64,000 nt of DNA from Ancylobacter crimeensis (GCF_023016805.1 NZ_JALKCH010000009.1:124001-188000); one strand, 5' to 3'; counted from the stretch's first letter, positions 17,146-26,692 are shown. Numbers and translations are program-made. Notes: a model not told the origin generated them from the letters alone.

Positions 17146-18156
17146 ATGCGTTCCCCGGTCGCGGCGGCTCTTGCCGTCGCTTCGCTCGGTGCCCTCGGCG
17201 CCGGATTCACCGCCACGTCCGCATCCGCCGACTGGCAGCCGAACCGCCCCGTCGAATTCGTGGTCGCCTCCGGCCCCGGCGGCGGTACCGACCAGTTCGC
17301 CCGCCTCGTTCAATCCATCATCCAGAAGCACGAGCTGATGGCGGTGCCGGTCATCGTCTCGAACAAGGGCGGTGGCGCGGGCTCGGAAGCCTTCGTCTAC
17401 GGCAAGGGCGCCGATGGCGACCCGACCAAGGTGGTCTTCGGCACCAACAATGAATGGCTGCTGCCGCTCGTGACCAAGATGGGCTACGCCTCCAGCGACC
17501 TTCGTCCGGTCGCCAGCATGGCCGTGGACGAGTTCATCCTGTGGACCAACAGCGAGGCGCCGTATCAGACAGCGGCGGAATTCATCGAATCCGCCCGCAA
17601 GCAGAATGGCGGCATGAAGGTCGCCGGCAGCCAGTCCAAGGACACCGACCAGATCCTCGTCCGCCGGCTGGAGAAAGCCACGGGCGTGAAGTTCACCTAT
17701 GTGCCCTTCAAGTCGGGCGGCGAGGCGGCGGTGCAGCTCGCCGGCGCTCATGTCGAGGCCAACACCAACAACCCGCAGGAGAATGTGGGTCAGTGGAAGG
17801 CCGGCAAGGTGCGTCCGCTCTGCGTCTTCTCCTCCAAGCGCCTCGCCTACAAGGAGCCGGTCGCCGACGGCAAGTCCTGGGCCGACATCCCGACCTGCGT
17901 CGAGGCCGGCATTCCGCTCGATACGTACCAGATGCCGCGTACCGTCTGGCTGCCCAAGGGCACCAGCGATGAGCAGGTCGCCTTCTATGCGGCGGTGATG
18001 GACAAGGTCCGCCAGACCCCGGAATGGAAGGATTGGCTGGCGCGCACCTCGCAGAGCGAGGCCTTCGTCACCGGGCCGGCTTTCGCCGATGCGATCAAGC
18101 AGGACGAGACCAAGAACCGCGCCCAGTTCGCGGAAGATGGCTGGCTGGTGAACTGA
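17146..18156 (+). CDS. Tripartite tricarboxylate transporter (TTT) substrate-binding protein, TctC family
   Basis: This is a 336-residue periplasmic binding protein. A Sec signal peptide (AALAVASLGALGAGFTATSA) ends near ASADW. The mature start WQPNRPVEFVVASGPGGGTD is the family hallmark, followed by SNKGGGAGSEAFVYGKG and VPFKSGGEAAVQLAGAHVEA. GGAG stands 7 bases before ATG 17146. It feeds the TctB/TctA membrane pair encoded directly downstream. TctC-type proteins bind carboxylates; here the companion genes suggest a sugar acid. Confidence 0.9.
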   Translation: MRSPVAAALAVASLGALGAGFTATSASADWQPNRPVEFVVASGPGGGTDQFARLVQSIIQKHELMAVPVIVSNKGGGAGSEAFVYGKGADGDPTKVVFGTNNEWLLPLVTKMGYASSDLRPVASMAVDEFILWTNSEAPYQTAAEFIESARKQNGGMKVAGSQSKDTDQILVRRLEKATGVKFTYVPFKSGGEAAVQLAGAHVEANTNNPQENVGQWKAGKVRPLCVFSSKRLAYKEPVADGKSWADIPTCVEAGIPLDTYQMPRTVWLPKGTSDEQVAFYAAVMDKVRQTPEWKDWLARTSQSEAFVTGPAFADAIKQDETKNRAQFAEDGWLVN

Positions 18157-18270
18157 CGCCTGTCTCCCGTCACTCCGTCGGCCGGAACGCCCGTTCCCGT
18201 ATCCTCCTCGCCCGGCGCGGGCCCTTGGTCCGCGTCTTTCTTTTCCCGCATCATCACCGGACGCTCGACC

Positions 18271-18747
18271 ATGCTGGCTCGACGGCGATCGATTGAACTC
18301 GGCACCGCGGTAGCGGTCGCCATCTTCGGCGGCATCGTCGCCACCGAAAGTCTCGGCCACGACATCGGCTGGGGCGAGGCGGGGCCCGGCGCGGGCTATT
18401 TCCCATTCCGCATCGGCCTTCTGCTGATCGCGGTCAGCACCGGCATCTTCATCCAGTCGCTGCGGATGGACCGGAGCGAAAGCTTCGTATCGGCCACCGA
18501 GCTGCGCGCTAGCCTTGCCGTCTTCCTGCCGACCGCGGCGCTGGTCGCACTGATGCCGTGGCTGGGCTGCTACGTCCCCTCCTTCGTCTATCTCGCCTAC
18601 ATGATGCGCCGGCATGGCGATTTCAGCTGGCTGCGCTCGATCGCCCTCGCTGCGGTGGTGATGGCGGTGTTCTTCCTGGTGTTCGAGATCTGGTTCCGCG
18701 TGCCACTGGCAAAGGGACCGATCGAGAGCATGCTCGGCATCTATTGA
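18271..18747 (+). CDS. TTT transporter small membrane subunit, TctB family
   Basis: This is a 158-residue protein with four predicted membrane helices (for example VAVAIFGGIVATESL, FRIGLLLIAVSTGIFI, LAVFLPTAALVALMPWLG, ALAAVVMAVFFLVFEI). GWGEAGPGAGYFPFRIG is typical of TctB/DUF1468. It lies between tctC and tctA, 12 bases before the latter, as in other TTT operons. Confidence 0.88.
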   Translation: MLARRRSIELGTAVAVAIFGGIVATESLGHDIGWGEAGPGAGYFPFRIGLLLIAVSTGIFIQSLRMDRSESFVSATELRASLAVFLPTAALVALMPWLGCYVPSFVYLAYMMRRHGDFSWLRSIALAAVVMAVFFLVFEIWFRVPLAKGPIESMLGIY

Positions 18748-18759
18748 GGATCGCTGGCC

Positions 18760-20265
18760 ATGTCTGATTTCGCCTCGCTCCTCGTCGGCTTCCAGACCGC
18801 GCTCAGCACCTATCACGTCGCCCTCATGATCGGCGGCGTGCTTCTGGGCATCCTGGTGGGAGTACTGCCCGGCCTCGGCGCGCCGAACGGCGTCTCGCTG
18901 CTGCTGCCGCTCACCTTCTCGATGGACCCGGTGAGCGCGATCATCCTGCTCTCCTCCATGTATTGGGGCGCGCTGTTCGGCGGATCGACCACCTCGATCC
19001 TGTTCAACATCCCCGGCGAGCCCTCGTCCGTCGCCACGACCTTCGACGGCTATCCCATGGCGAAGGCGGGCAAGCCGACCGAAGCGCTGGCGACGGCCTT
19101 CAGCGCCGCCGGCTTCGGCGCGCTGGTCGGGGTGGTGCTCGTCACGCTGCTGGCCAACTCCATCGCCGGCATCGCACTGCGCTTCTCCTCGCCGGAATAT
19201 TTCGCCGTCTACCTCCTCGCCTTCTGCAGCTTCATCGGCATGGGCAGCGGCCATCCGCTGAAGACCGCGGCCGCGCTGCTGATCGGGCTGTCGCTGGCGG
19301 CGGTCGGCATGGACACGGTGTCGGGCGAAATGCGGCTCACCTTCGGCTACGACCCGCTCGTGAAGGGCGTGACGTTCCTCGTCGCGGTGATCGGACTGTT
19401 CGGCATCGGGGAAATCCTGATCACGGTCGAGCAGGGCCTGAAATTCGACGGCATCCACGCCAAGATCGACCTCGCCACCGTCTTCCGCACCATGGCCGGC
19501 ATGCCGCGCTACTGGCTCGCCCTCGTTCGCTCCACATTGATCGGCTGCTGGATGGGCATCACGCCCGGCGGCCCGACCGCAGCCTCCTTTATGTCCTATG
19601 GCGTCGCGCGCCGCTTCTCCCGCAGGCCGGAACGCTTCGGCTCCGGCGAGCCCGAGGGGATCATCTCGCCGGAGGCGGCGGATCACTCCGCCGGCGTCTC
19701 GGCGCTGCTGCCCATGCTGGCCCTCGGCGTGCCCGGCTCCGCCACCGCGGCGGTGATGATGGGCGGCCTGATGATCTGGGGCCTCCAGCCCGGTCCGATG
19801 CTGTTCACCGAGCAGCACGACTTCGTCTGGGGCCTGATTGCCTCGATGTATCTCGCCAACGTCGTCGCAGTGATCCTGGTGCTCGCCACGGTGCCGTTGT
19901 TCTCGGCGATCCTGCGCGTGCCCTTCTCGATCATCGGCCCGCTGATCGTCGTGGTGTGCCTCACCGGCGCGTACACCGTTTCAAACAGCATGTTCGACGT
20001 GGTGCTGGCGCTCATCTTCGGCGTCGTCGGCTATGTCTTCAAAAAGCTCGACTATCCGATCGCGCCGCTGGTCCTTGCCATGGTGCTCGGCGACAAGGCC
20101 GAGGATGCCTTCCGCCAGTCGATGATCCTGTCGAACGGCTCGCTCGGCATCTTCTGGAGCACGGCCATCGCCGGCACCCTGACCACGCTCGCCTTCGCCC
20201 TCGCCCTCTGGCCGCTCCTCTCACGCCTCATCGGCTGGATGAGCGCTCGCCGCGTCCCCGTCTGA
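18760..20265 (+). CDS. TTT transporter large membrane subunit, TctA family
   Basis: This is a 501-residue integral membrane protein with the usual TctA length and ~11-12 helices. The signatures VLPGLGAPNGVSLLLPLTFS, YWGALFGGSTTSILFNIPGE and IGCWMGITPGGPTAASFMSY are present, the last being the second pseudo-symmetric substrate loop. GAGGA precedes ATG 18760. It forms the ion-coupled channel with TctB and receives substrate from TctC. Confidence 0.93.
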   Translation: MSDFASLLVGFQTALSTYHVALMIGGVLLGILVGVLPGLGAPNGVSLLLPLTFSMDPVSAIILLSSMYWGALFGGSTTSILFNIPGEPSSVATTFDGYPMAKAGKPTEALATAFSAAGFGALVGVVLVTLLANSIAGIALRFSSPEYFAVYLLAFCSFIGMGSGHPLKTAAALLIGLSLAAVGMDTVSGEMRLTFGYDPLVKGVTFLVAVIGLFGIGEILITVEQGLKFDGIHAKIDLATVFRTMAGMPRYWLALVRSTLIGCWMGITPGGPTAASFMSYGVARRFSRRPERFGSGEPEGIISPEAADHSAGVSALLPMLALGVPGSATAAVMMGGLMIWGLQPGPMLFTEQHDFVWGLIASMYLANVVAVILVLATVPLFSAILRVPFSIIGPLIVVVCLTGAYTVSNSMFDVVLALIFGVVGYVFKKLDYPIAPLVLAMVLGDKAEDAFRQSMILSNGSLGIFWSTAIAGTLTTLAFALALWPLLSRLIGWMSARRVPV

Positions 20266-20276
20266 AGGAGACTTCC

Positions 20277-21275
20277 ATGAAGCCCCGCCTCGCCATCGTC
20301 CTCGGCGATCCCGCCGGCATCGGCCCCGAACTGGTCGCGCGTCTTCTCGGCGATGCGGCGAACCGCGAGCGTGCCGACTTCCTCATCATCGCCGACCGTT
20401 CCGAACTCGAAGAGGGCATGCGGATCGCCGGCCAGCGCTTCGACTACACCCTGACCGACAATCCGCGCTCCCGCGACTTTACCTCCGGCACGCCTGTCCT
20501 GTGGGACTATCGCGGCGGCGGCGAGGCCCCGTTCGAGCGCGCGGTCTCGACCGCCAATGGCGGACGCTATGCGCTCGACACGCTGCAGAAGGCCATCGAA
20601 CTCACCGTCGAAGGCGTTACCGACGCCGTGTGTTTCGCGCCGCTGAACAAGCACTCCATGCACATGGCGGGCCTGGCACATCCCGACGAGACCCACTGGT
20701 TCGCCGAACTCCTTCAGCCGAATGGTCCGTTCGGCGAGCTGAACACGCTGGATGGCCTCTGGACCAGCCGCGTCACCAGCCATGTGCCGCTGAAGGACGT
20801 TTCCGGCCTCATCACCGAGCAGAAGATCCTCGGGGCCATTCGCCTTGCCAGCACCACGCTCGCCAAGGCCGGCATCGCCGAGCCGCGCATCGCGGTGTGC
20901 GGCCTCAACCCGCACAATGGCGACAATGGCAGCTTCGGGCGGGAAGAGATCGACGTGATCGGACCCGCGGTCGAAGCCGCCCAGTCACAAGGCTACCCGG
21001 TGATCGGCATGTATCCGGCCGACACCATCTTCCTGCGGGCCAAGGATGTCGATGCGATCGTGACCATGTATCACGACCAGGGCCAGATCGCGATGAAGCT
21101 CATGGGCTTCTCGCGCGGCGTGACCGTGCATGGCGGCTTTCCGATTCCCATCGCCACCCCGGCTCACGGCACCGCCTTCGACATCTATGGCGAGGGCAAG
21201 GCCAATGTCGGCGCCACCCAGGCCGCCTTCAACATCCTCTGCGCGATGGCGCAATCGCGCCGCGACGCTGCCTGA
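20277..21275 (+). CDS. pdxA2: PdxA2-like 4-phospho-acid sugar dehydrogenase (4-hydroxythreonine-4-phosphate dehydrogenase family)
   Basis: This is a 332-residue NAD-dependent, divalent-metal dehydrogenase/decarboxylase. The family is shown by VLGDPAGIGPELVARLL at the start and the three expected metal-ligand histidines in SHVPLKDVSGL, MYHDQGQIAMK and TPAHGTAFDIYGEG. AAGGAGA sits at ideal spacing before ATG 20277, 11 bases after tctA. PdxA makes pyridoxine precursors, but PdxA2 paralogs oxidise phosphorylated D-threonate-type sugar acids to DHAP. Position in a TTT/sugar-acid operon favours the PdxA2 role. Unusually, no DUF1537 kinase that would supply the phosphorylated substrate is in the operon. 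Confidence 0.85.
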   Translation: MKPRLAIVLGDPAGIGPELVARLLGDAANRERADFLIIADRSELEEGMRIAGQRFDYTLTDNPRSRDFTSGTPVLWDYRGGGEAPFERAVSTANGGRYALDTLQKAIELTVEGVTDAVCFAPLNKHSMHMAGLAHPDETHWFAELLQPNGPFGELNTLDGLWTSRVTSHVPLKDVSGLITEQKILGAIRLASTTLAKAGIAEPRIAVCGLNPHNGDNGSFGREEIDVIGPAVEAAQSQGYPVIGMYPADTIFLRAKDVDAIVTMYHDQGQIAMKLMGFSRGVTVHGGFPIPIATPAHGTAFDIYGEGKANVGATQAAFNILCAMAQSRRDAA

Positions 21276-21311
21276 ACACCTCCCTGAAACGCCAGCACCC
21301 GCGTGTCTGTC

Positions 21312-22484
21312 ATGAAGATCAAGAACGTCCGCACCCGCGTTTTCGAGTGGAAGGGCAAGATCGTCCCTCCCGCGCGCAATTTCTGCACCAACGCCGCCGA
21401 CCTGCTGTTCGAGCGCGGCGACAACATGGGCAGTTTCCGCTTCCATGGCTGGCTGGTCTGCGAGATCGAGACCGAGGACGGCACGGTCGGCATCGGCAAT
21501 GCGGCGCTTGCTCCCCGTGTCACCAAGTCGGCGATCGACGAATATTATGCGGCTCTGGTCATCGGCGAGGATCCGTTCGATACCGAATATATCTGGCAGA
21601 AGATGTACCGCCGGACCCATGCCTGGGGCCGCAAGGGCATCGGCATGACCGCGATGAGCGCCATCGACATCGCCATCTGGGACTTGATGGGCAAGGAGGT
21701 CGGCAAGCCGGTCTTCAAGCTGCTCGGCGGGCGGACCAAAGACAAGATCCGCTGCTATGCCTCGAAGCTCTACGGCCAGCCGCTCGATGCACTGGCACGG
21801 GAGGCCCAGTCCTATGTCGACCAGGGCTTCCAGTCCGTGAAGATGCGCTTCGGCTGGGGTCCGCAGGACGGGCCCGAGGGCATGAAGAAGAACCTGGAGC
21901 TGGTGCGCACCGTGCGCGACGTAATCGGCCCCGACCGCGATCTCATGTGCGAATGCTACATGGGCTGGACCTTCGAATATGCCAAGCGGATGCTCCGCCT
22001 GCTGGAACCCTTCAACATCCGCTGGCTCGAGGAGCCGGTGATCGCCGACGACATCGAGGGCTACAAGGAGCTGCGGAAGCTTGGCGTGCTGCCGATCTCG
22101 GGCGGCGAGCACGAGTTCACGCTGGCCGGATTCCAGCAGCTCGTCGACCAGCGTGCCGTCGACGTCATCCAGTACGACACCAACCGGGTCGGCGGCCTCA
22201 CCGCGGCGCGCAAGATCAATGCGCTGGCGGAAGCCTATTCAATCCCGATCATCCCGCATGCCGGCCAGATGCACAACTATCATCTCACCATGTCGACACT
22301 GGCCTCGCCGATGGCCGAGTTCTTCCCCGTGCACGACGTCGAGGTCGGCAACGAGCTCTTCTATTACATCTTCAAGGGCGATCCGCAGCCGGAGAACGGC
22401 TTCCTCCAGCTCGACGACGACCTGCCGGGTCTCGGGATCGAACTGTCCGACGAGTATCTGAAGGACTTCAACATCATCGAGTGA
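21312..22484 (+). CDS. Enolase-superfamily acid-sugar dehydratase (mandelate racemase/L-rhamnonate or L-lyxonate dehydratase-like)
   Basis: This is a 390-residue enzyme that abstracts the alpha-proton of a sugar acid and eliminates water. The N-terminal capping domain is followed by a TIM barrel with a KxR motif (K177-M-R179 in [13 protein letters not shown]), candidate Mg ligands E214 (MCECYMGW), E240/E241 ([11 protein letters not shown]) and E266 (ISGGEHEF), and H316 in [12 protein letters not shown]. The wording of these motifs recalls L-lyxonate/L-rhamnonate dehydratases more than mandelate racemase. ATG 21312 is preferred over GTG 21303. It sits between PdxA2-like and DenD-like genes, so it probably acts on the acid sugar imported by TctCBA. 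Confidence 0.8.
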   Translation: MKIKNVRTRVFEWKGKIVPPARNFCTNAADLLFERGDNMGSFRFHGWLVCEIETEDGTVGIGNAALAPRVTKSAIDEYYAALVIGEDPFDTEYIWQKMYRRTHAWGRKGIGMTAMSAIDIAIWDLMGKEVGKPVFKLLGGRTKDKIRCYASKLYGQPLDALAREAQSYVDQGFQSVKMRFGWGPQDGPEGMKKNLELVRTVRDVIGPDRDLMCECYMGWTFEYAKRMLRLLEPFNIRWLEEPVIADDIEGYKELRKLGVLPISGGEHEFTLAGFQQLVDQRAVDVIQYDTNRVGGLTAARKINALAEAYSIPIIPHAGQMHNYHLTMSTLASPMAEFFPVHDVEVGNELFYYIFKGDPQPENGFLQLDDDLPGLGIELSDEYLKDFNIIE

Positions 22485-22701
22485 CGCCACCGTTCGGGCG
22501 CGCCCTCGACGGCGCACCCGGATCCACAAGAGGGAAACGAGGTCGGCCTTGCGCTCGCCATCGAGAGGGTGCGGCCGTTCCTCATGGCGCCGCGCATCGT
22601 GCTTGCGCTTCTCACCCTGTTCCCGCAGAGCGTGCTGGTTCCGGCGCGCTTCCTCACGGACCCGAACGTTCACCCCGCCCCCACATCTGGAGCCATCCGC
22701 G

Positions 22702-23679
22702 ATGAAGATCCTCATCCTCGGCGCCGCCGGCATGATCGGGCGCAAGCTGCTCGATCATCTCGCAGAGCAAGGCACGATCAGCGGCGTGCCCATCACGGGT
22801 GCCGTGCTGCACGATGTGGTGGAAACGACGCCGCCGGCAGCTATGCCCTTCCCCGTCGAGGTGCTGGCGAGCGATTACGCGGCCCCCGGCGGTGGCGAGC
22901 GCCTGATAGCGACCCGACCCGACATCATCTTTCACCTCGCCTCCATCGTCTCTGGCGAGGCCGAAGCGCGCTTCGAGGAGGGCTACCGGATCAATCTCGA
23001 CGGTACGCGTGCGCTGTACGAAGCGATCCGGGCCGTGCCGGGCTATGTGCCGCGCCTTGTCTATACGTCCTCGCTCGCGGTATTCGGGGCGCCTTTCCCG
23101 GAGGTGGTGGACGACGACTATCTCACCGCGCCGGCCTCCAGCTACGGCGTGCAGAAGGTCATCGCCGAGCTGCTGCTGGCCGATTACAGCCGCAAGGGAT
23201 TTCTGGACGGCGTGGCGATCCGGCTGCCGACGATCTGCGTGCGGCCCGGCCGCCCGAATGCCGCGCTGTCCGGCTTCATCTCCGGCATCATCCGCGAGCC
23301 GCTGAACGGGCTTGAGGCGGATCTGCCGGTCGACGACGATCTGCGGGTCTGGATCGCCTCGCCCCGCGCGGCGGTGGGCTACCTCGTCCATGCCGCGAGC
23401 CTCGATACGGCGCCGCTCGGCGCCCGACGCAGCCTCAACATGCCGGGCGTGTCGGTGACGATCGGCGACGAGATCGAGGCGCTGCGCCGCCGGGCGGGGG
23501 ATGCTGCCGTCAACCTGATCCGGCGCCGGCCCGATCCTGCGGTCGCCCGCGTCGTCGGCGGATGGCCGCGGAACTTCACCGCGGCGCGCGCCCATGCGCT
23601 GGGCTTTGCCGGAGACCGGGATTTCGAAGCCATTCTCGACGCCTATATCGAGGATGATTTCCGGCCGGCCGGTGCCTGA
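22702..23679 (+). CDS. denD: D-erythronate dehydrogenase-like NAD-dependent epimerase/dehydratase family protein
   Basis: This is a 325-residue extended short-chain dehydrogenase. The NAD motif is ILGAAGMIGRKLL at the N terminus, the catalytic Ser/Tyr/Lys set appears in LVYTSSLAVFGAP and SSYGVQKVIAELL, and VAIRLPTICVRPGRPNAALS with FISGIIREPLNGLEA is characteristic of the DenD group. GGAG precedes ATG 22702. DenD oxidises D-erythronate before isomerisation and phosphorylation. Here it is joined to a PdxA2-like enzyme and an enolase-family dehydratase but no OtnI, OtnK or OtnC, so the exact substrate is uncertain. Confidence 0.8.
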   Translation: MKILILGAAGMIGRKLLDHLAEQGTISGVPITGAVLHDVVETTPPAAMPFPVEVLASDYAAPGGGERLIATRPDIIFHLASIVSGEAEARFEEGYRINLDGTRALYEAIRAVPGYVPRLVYTSSLAVFGAPFPEVVDDDYLTAPASSYGVQKVIAELLLADYSRKGFLDGVAIRLPTICVRPGRPNAALSGFISGIIREPLNGLEADLPVDDDLRVWIASPRAAVGYLVHAASLDTAPLGARRSLNMPGVSVTIGDEIEALRRRAGDAAVNLIRRRPDPAVARVVGGWPRNFTAARAHALGFAGDRDFEAILDAYIEDDFRPAGA

Positions 23680-23757
23680 CGCCGCCGGCTGTTGATCCCC
23701 GCACTGCAGCACAGGACATCGCTTGCCTCGCCATGCGGTAATGGCAGGATGCGGCGC

Positions 23758-24843
23758 ATGCGTCTCGTAGCCCTCATCCTTGCTCTGTTCGCCCTCACCC
23801 TCCCGCTCCACGCCGAGGACGCGCCCGCGGTCCCGGCACCGCCGGGCCGCACGCTCGTGGTGGCGACCAAGGAGGCACCGCCCTTCGCGATGAAGGGCAA
23901 GGACGGCACCTGGAGCGGCATCAGCATCGATCTGTGGAAGCGCATCGCCGGCCAGCTCAACCTCGACTATCGGCTGGTCGAGGAGCCGACCGTCAAGGCG
24001 CTGATTGATCAGACGGCGGCCGGGACATATGACGCGGCCGTCGCGGCGATCACCATCACCTCTCCGCGGGCGCGGATCGTCGATTTCAGCCAGCCCTTCT
24101 ACGCGACCGGGCTCGGCATCGCCGTGCCGCTGGCCGCGCCCTCGATGTGGGAACTGCTGGTCCACACCCTGGTCTCGTTCGGCTTCCTGCAGGCGGTTGG
24201 CGCGCTGATCGGTCTCGCGCTGCTCGTCGGAGTGCTGGTCTGGCTGTTCGAACGCAACCGCAACGATCATTTCAAGGGTGCGGCCGGGAAAGGAATCGGC
24301 GCCGGCATCTGGTGGTCCGCCGAAGCGATGACCCAGGCCAGCACCGGCCACGTCGCCCCCACCACAATGGCCGGCCGGGCCGTCGCGATCGTGTGGATGG
24401 TGGTCTCGGTCATCGCGCTCGCGGTGTTCACCGCCGGCGTCACCTCCGCGCTCACCACGCGCCAACTGCAGGGACTGGTGAACAGCGCCGCCGACCTCTC
24501 CCGCGTGCGGGTGGGAGCGGTGAACGGCTCGGCCACGGTCGAATACCTCACCGCCGAGCGCATTCGCTTCCAGGGCTTCGCCACGGCGCAGGACGGGCTG
24601 AAAGCGATGCAGGACAAGCGGATCGACGCGTTCGTCTATGACAAGCCCTTGCTGGCCTGGATCGTGCTGCAGCAGTTTTCCACCTCGGCCGACATGCTCG
24701 ACGTGGTTTTCGATCCGCAGAATTACGGCATCGCGCTGCCACTGGGCAGCCCGCTGCGCCGCGACGTCGACATCGCCCTGCTCGACGCGACCCACTCCGA
24801 CTGGTGGAAGACGACCCTGTTCCGATATCTCGGCGAAAGATGA
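23758..24843 (+). CDS. Prokaryotic ionotropic glutamate receptor-like channel/binding protein
   Basis: This is a 361-residue protein with a signal peptide (MRLVALILALFALTLPLHA), half of a type-3 periplasmic binding domain (TLVVATKEAPPFAMKGKDG to FSQPFYATGLGIAV, ~31-123), a membrane block (helix ~143-163, re-entrant loop ~182-206, helix ~208-228), then the second binding half (~240-340). This split layout is that of GluR0-type ligand-gated potassium channels. However, the pore loop reads EAMTQASTGHVAP where the K+ filter TVGYG is expected, so ion selectivity or channel function is doubtful. ATG 23758 has AGGA upstream; ATG 23749 is possible. It ends the sugar-acid operon and may sense or bind the same substrate class. 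Confidence 0.75.
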   Translation: MRLVALILALFALTLPLHAEDAPAVPAPPGRTLVVATKEAPPFAMKGKDGTWSGISIDLWKRIAGQLNLDYRLVEEPTVKALIDQTAAGTYDAAVAAITITSPRARIVDFSQPFYATGLGIAVPLAAPSMWELLVHTLVSFGFLQAVGALIGLALLVGVLVWLFERNRNDHFKGAAGKGIGAGIWWSAEAMTQASTGHVAPTTMAGRAVAIVWMVVSVIALAVFTAGVTSALTTRQLQGLVNSAADLSRVRVGAVNGSATVEYLTAERIRFQGFATAQDGLKAMQDKRIDAFVYDKPLLAWIVLQQFSTSADMLDVVFDPQNYGIALPLGSPLRRDVDIALLDATHSDWWKTTLFRYLGER

Positions 24844-24858
24844 CGGCAGCCCCGCCCG

Positions 24859-25173
24859 TCAGGCGAGCGGGGAGAACGCCGTCGGCAGCAGGATCTTGTT
24901 CTCCATCGTCTCGATCAGCGCCTGGATCTTCGGCAGGAAGGCAAGCCAGGCCGGATCGGCGTTCAGCGCCGCCCGGCGTTCGGCACGGTCATCGAGGCCG
25001 GAATAGGCCCAGATGTGGACGATCTCGTTGAGCGATCCGATATCCGAGAAGAAATAGCCGACAAGCTGGCCGAGATGGCCCTTCTGGATGGCGATGCCCT
25101 CCTCCGCGACGAGCTTGACATAGGTCGGCACGGTTCCGGTCTTCAGCCGGTAGGTACGCATCTCGTAGATCAT
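24859..25173 (-). CDS. NIPSNAP family protein
   Basis: This is a 104-residue dimeric alpha/beta-barrel protein. MIYEMRTYRLKTGTVPTYVKL, LVGYFFSDIGSLNEIVHIWAYSGLDDRAERR and DPAWLAFLPKI are typical of bacterial NIPSNAP proteins. The biochemical role of bacterial members is mostly unknown; they often sit in catabolic operons next to monooxygenases. It is the last gene of a minus-strand operon with the aldehyde dehydrogenase 13 bases upstream. Confidence 0.88.
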   Translation of the reverse strand: MIYEMRTYRLKTGTVPTYVKLVAEEGIAIQKGHLGQLVGYFFSDIGSLNEIVHIWAYSGLDDRAERRAALNADPAWLAFLPKIQALIETMENKILLPTAFSPLA

Positions 25174-25186
25174 CGGTCCTGCCTGT

Positions 25187-26680
25187 TCAGCGCATCACGA
25201 AGGGATCGGCGATCGGCTCGTCCGAGGTGCGGATCCAGACCGACTTTGTGCGGGTGTAGTCGCGGATCGATTCGAGCCCGCCCTCACGCCCGAGGCCGGA
25301 TTCGCCATAGCCGCCAAACGGCACGATGGGCGAGACCGCGCGATAGGTGTTCACCCACACGATGCCGGCCCGCAGGCGCCGGATCAGCCGGTGGGCACGG
25401 GTGAGGTCGCGGGTGAACACACCCGAGGCAAGCCCGAACCGGCTGTCATTGGCCTTCACCACCGCATCCGCTTCATCGGTGAAAGGCATGACGCTGAGTA
25501 CCGGGCCGAACAGTTCCTCCGCCGCGCAAGGCAGCTCATTGCCGGCGCAGGCGAGAATGGTGGGGGCGTAATAGCTGCCGGCCGCCAGCCCCTCGGCCAG
25601 CTTCTCGGGTCGTCGGCCGCCGGTCACCAGCCGCGCGCCGGCTTCGATGCTGGCGGCCACCACCGTTTCGATATGCGCAAGCTGGCGCTGCGTCGCGAGC
25701 GGACCCATTTCGCTTGCCGGATCCTGCGGATCGCCGATGCGGATGCGCTCGGCCTTGTCCTTGAGCACACCGAGCAACGCCTTGTGCACGCCCTTCTGGA
25801 CCAGCAGCCGCGAACCGGCGACGCAGCTCTGCCCCGAGGCTGCGAAGATACCCGCGACGATGGCGTTCGCGGCACTCTCGAGATCGGCGTCGTCGAACAC
25901 CAGCACCGGCGACTTGCCGCCCAGTTCCAGCGTTGTGAAAGCGAGATTCTCGGCGGTGTTGCGCACCACGTGACGCGCGGTCGACGGGCCCCCGGTGAAG
26001 GCGACGCGGGCGACCAGCGGATGGGCGGTGAGCGTGCGCCCGCACTTCTCGCCGAAGCCGGTGACAATGTTGACGACGCCGGGCGGAAAGCCAGCTTCAC
26101 GCACCAGCCGGGCGAAGGCCAGCAAGGGTGCCGGCCCGTCCTCGGAGGCCTTCAGCACCACGGTGCAACCCGCCGCCAGCGCCGGACCGAGCTTTACCGC
26201 CGAGAGGAAAAGCTGCGAATTCCACGGCACCACCGCCGCCACCACGCCGATCGGCTCGCGGCGCAGCCAGGCTTCCATGTCCGGCTTGTCGACGGGCAGG
26301 TGCGCGCCTTCGACCTTATCCGCCAGGCCGCCGAAATACCGATAATATTCCGCGACATAGCCGATCTGCGCGCGGGTTTCCCGGATGATCTTGCCGGTGT
26401 CGCGGGTCTCCAGCTCGGCCAGTTCCTGCGCATGCGCGGCGACGAGGTCGCCGAGCCGGATCAGCAGCTTGCCGCGCGCGGTCGCGGTAAGCCCTGCCCA
26501 GGCCGGGTCGCCGAAGGCCCGGTGCGCCGCCTGCACCGCCCGCTCGACATCGTGCACGCCGGCCGCCGGCATCCGTGCCCAGGGCGCGCCGGTGGAGGGG
26601 TCGATACTCTCGAAACGGCCTTCCCCTTCGACGAAGGCGCCGTCGATATAGAGCCGGAAATCGTCGCGCAGCGTTGCCAT
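25187..26680 (-). CDS. NAD(P)-dependent aldehyde dehydrogenase
   Basis: This is a 497-residue cytoplasmic enzyme oxidising an aldehyde to a carboxylate. The oxyanion asparagine (VVPWNSQLF, N154), general base (LELGGKSPV, E252) and catalytic cysteine (ASGQSCVAGSRL, C286) are all present, and the C terminus has VNTYRAVSPIVPFGGYGESGLGREGG. AGGGAGG precedes the ATG at 26680. The neighbouring luciferase-like monooxygenase could supply its aldehyde; the specific aldehyde cannot be read from sequence. Confidence 0.92.
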   Translation of the reverse strand: MATLRDDFRLYIDGAFVEGEGRFESIDPSTGAPWARMPAAGVHDVERAVQAAHRAFGDPAWAGLTATARGKLLIRLGDLVAAHAQELAELETRDTGKIIRETRAQIGYVAEYYRYFGGLADKVEGAHLPVDKPDMEAWLRREPIGVVAAVVPWNSQLFLSAVKLGPALAAGCTVVLKASEDGPAPLLAFARLVREAGFPPGVVNIVTGFGEKCGRTLTAHPLVARVAFTGGPSTARHVVRNTAENLAFTTLELGGKSPVLVFDDADLESAANAIVAGIFAASGQSCVAGSRLLVQKGVHKALLGVLKDKAERIRIGDPQDPASEMGPLATQRQLAHIETVVAASIEAGARLVTGGRRPEKLAEGLAAGSYYAPTILACAGNELPCAAEELFGPVLSVMPFTDEADAVVKANDSRFGLASGVFTRDLTRAHRLIRRLRAGIVWVNTYRAVSPIVPFGGYGESGLGREGGLESIRDYTRTKSVWIRTSDEPIADPFVMR

Positions 26681-26692
26681 GCTCCCCTCCCT

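Noticed and set aside
17023-19818. 931-codon minus-strand frame opposite tctC, tctB and tctA
   Set aside because: The opposite strand holds three intact TTT genes; the frame is an antisense artefact of high GC3.
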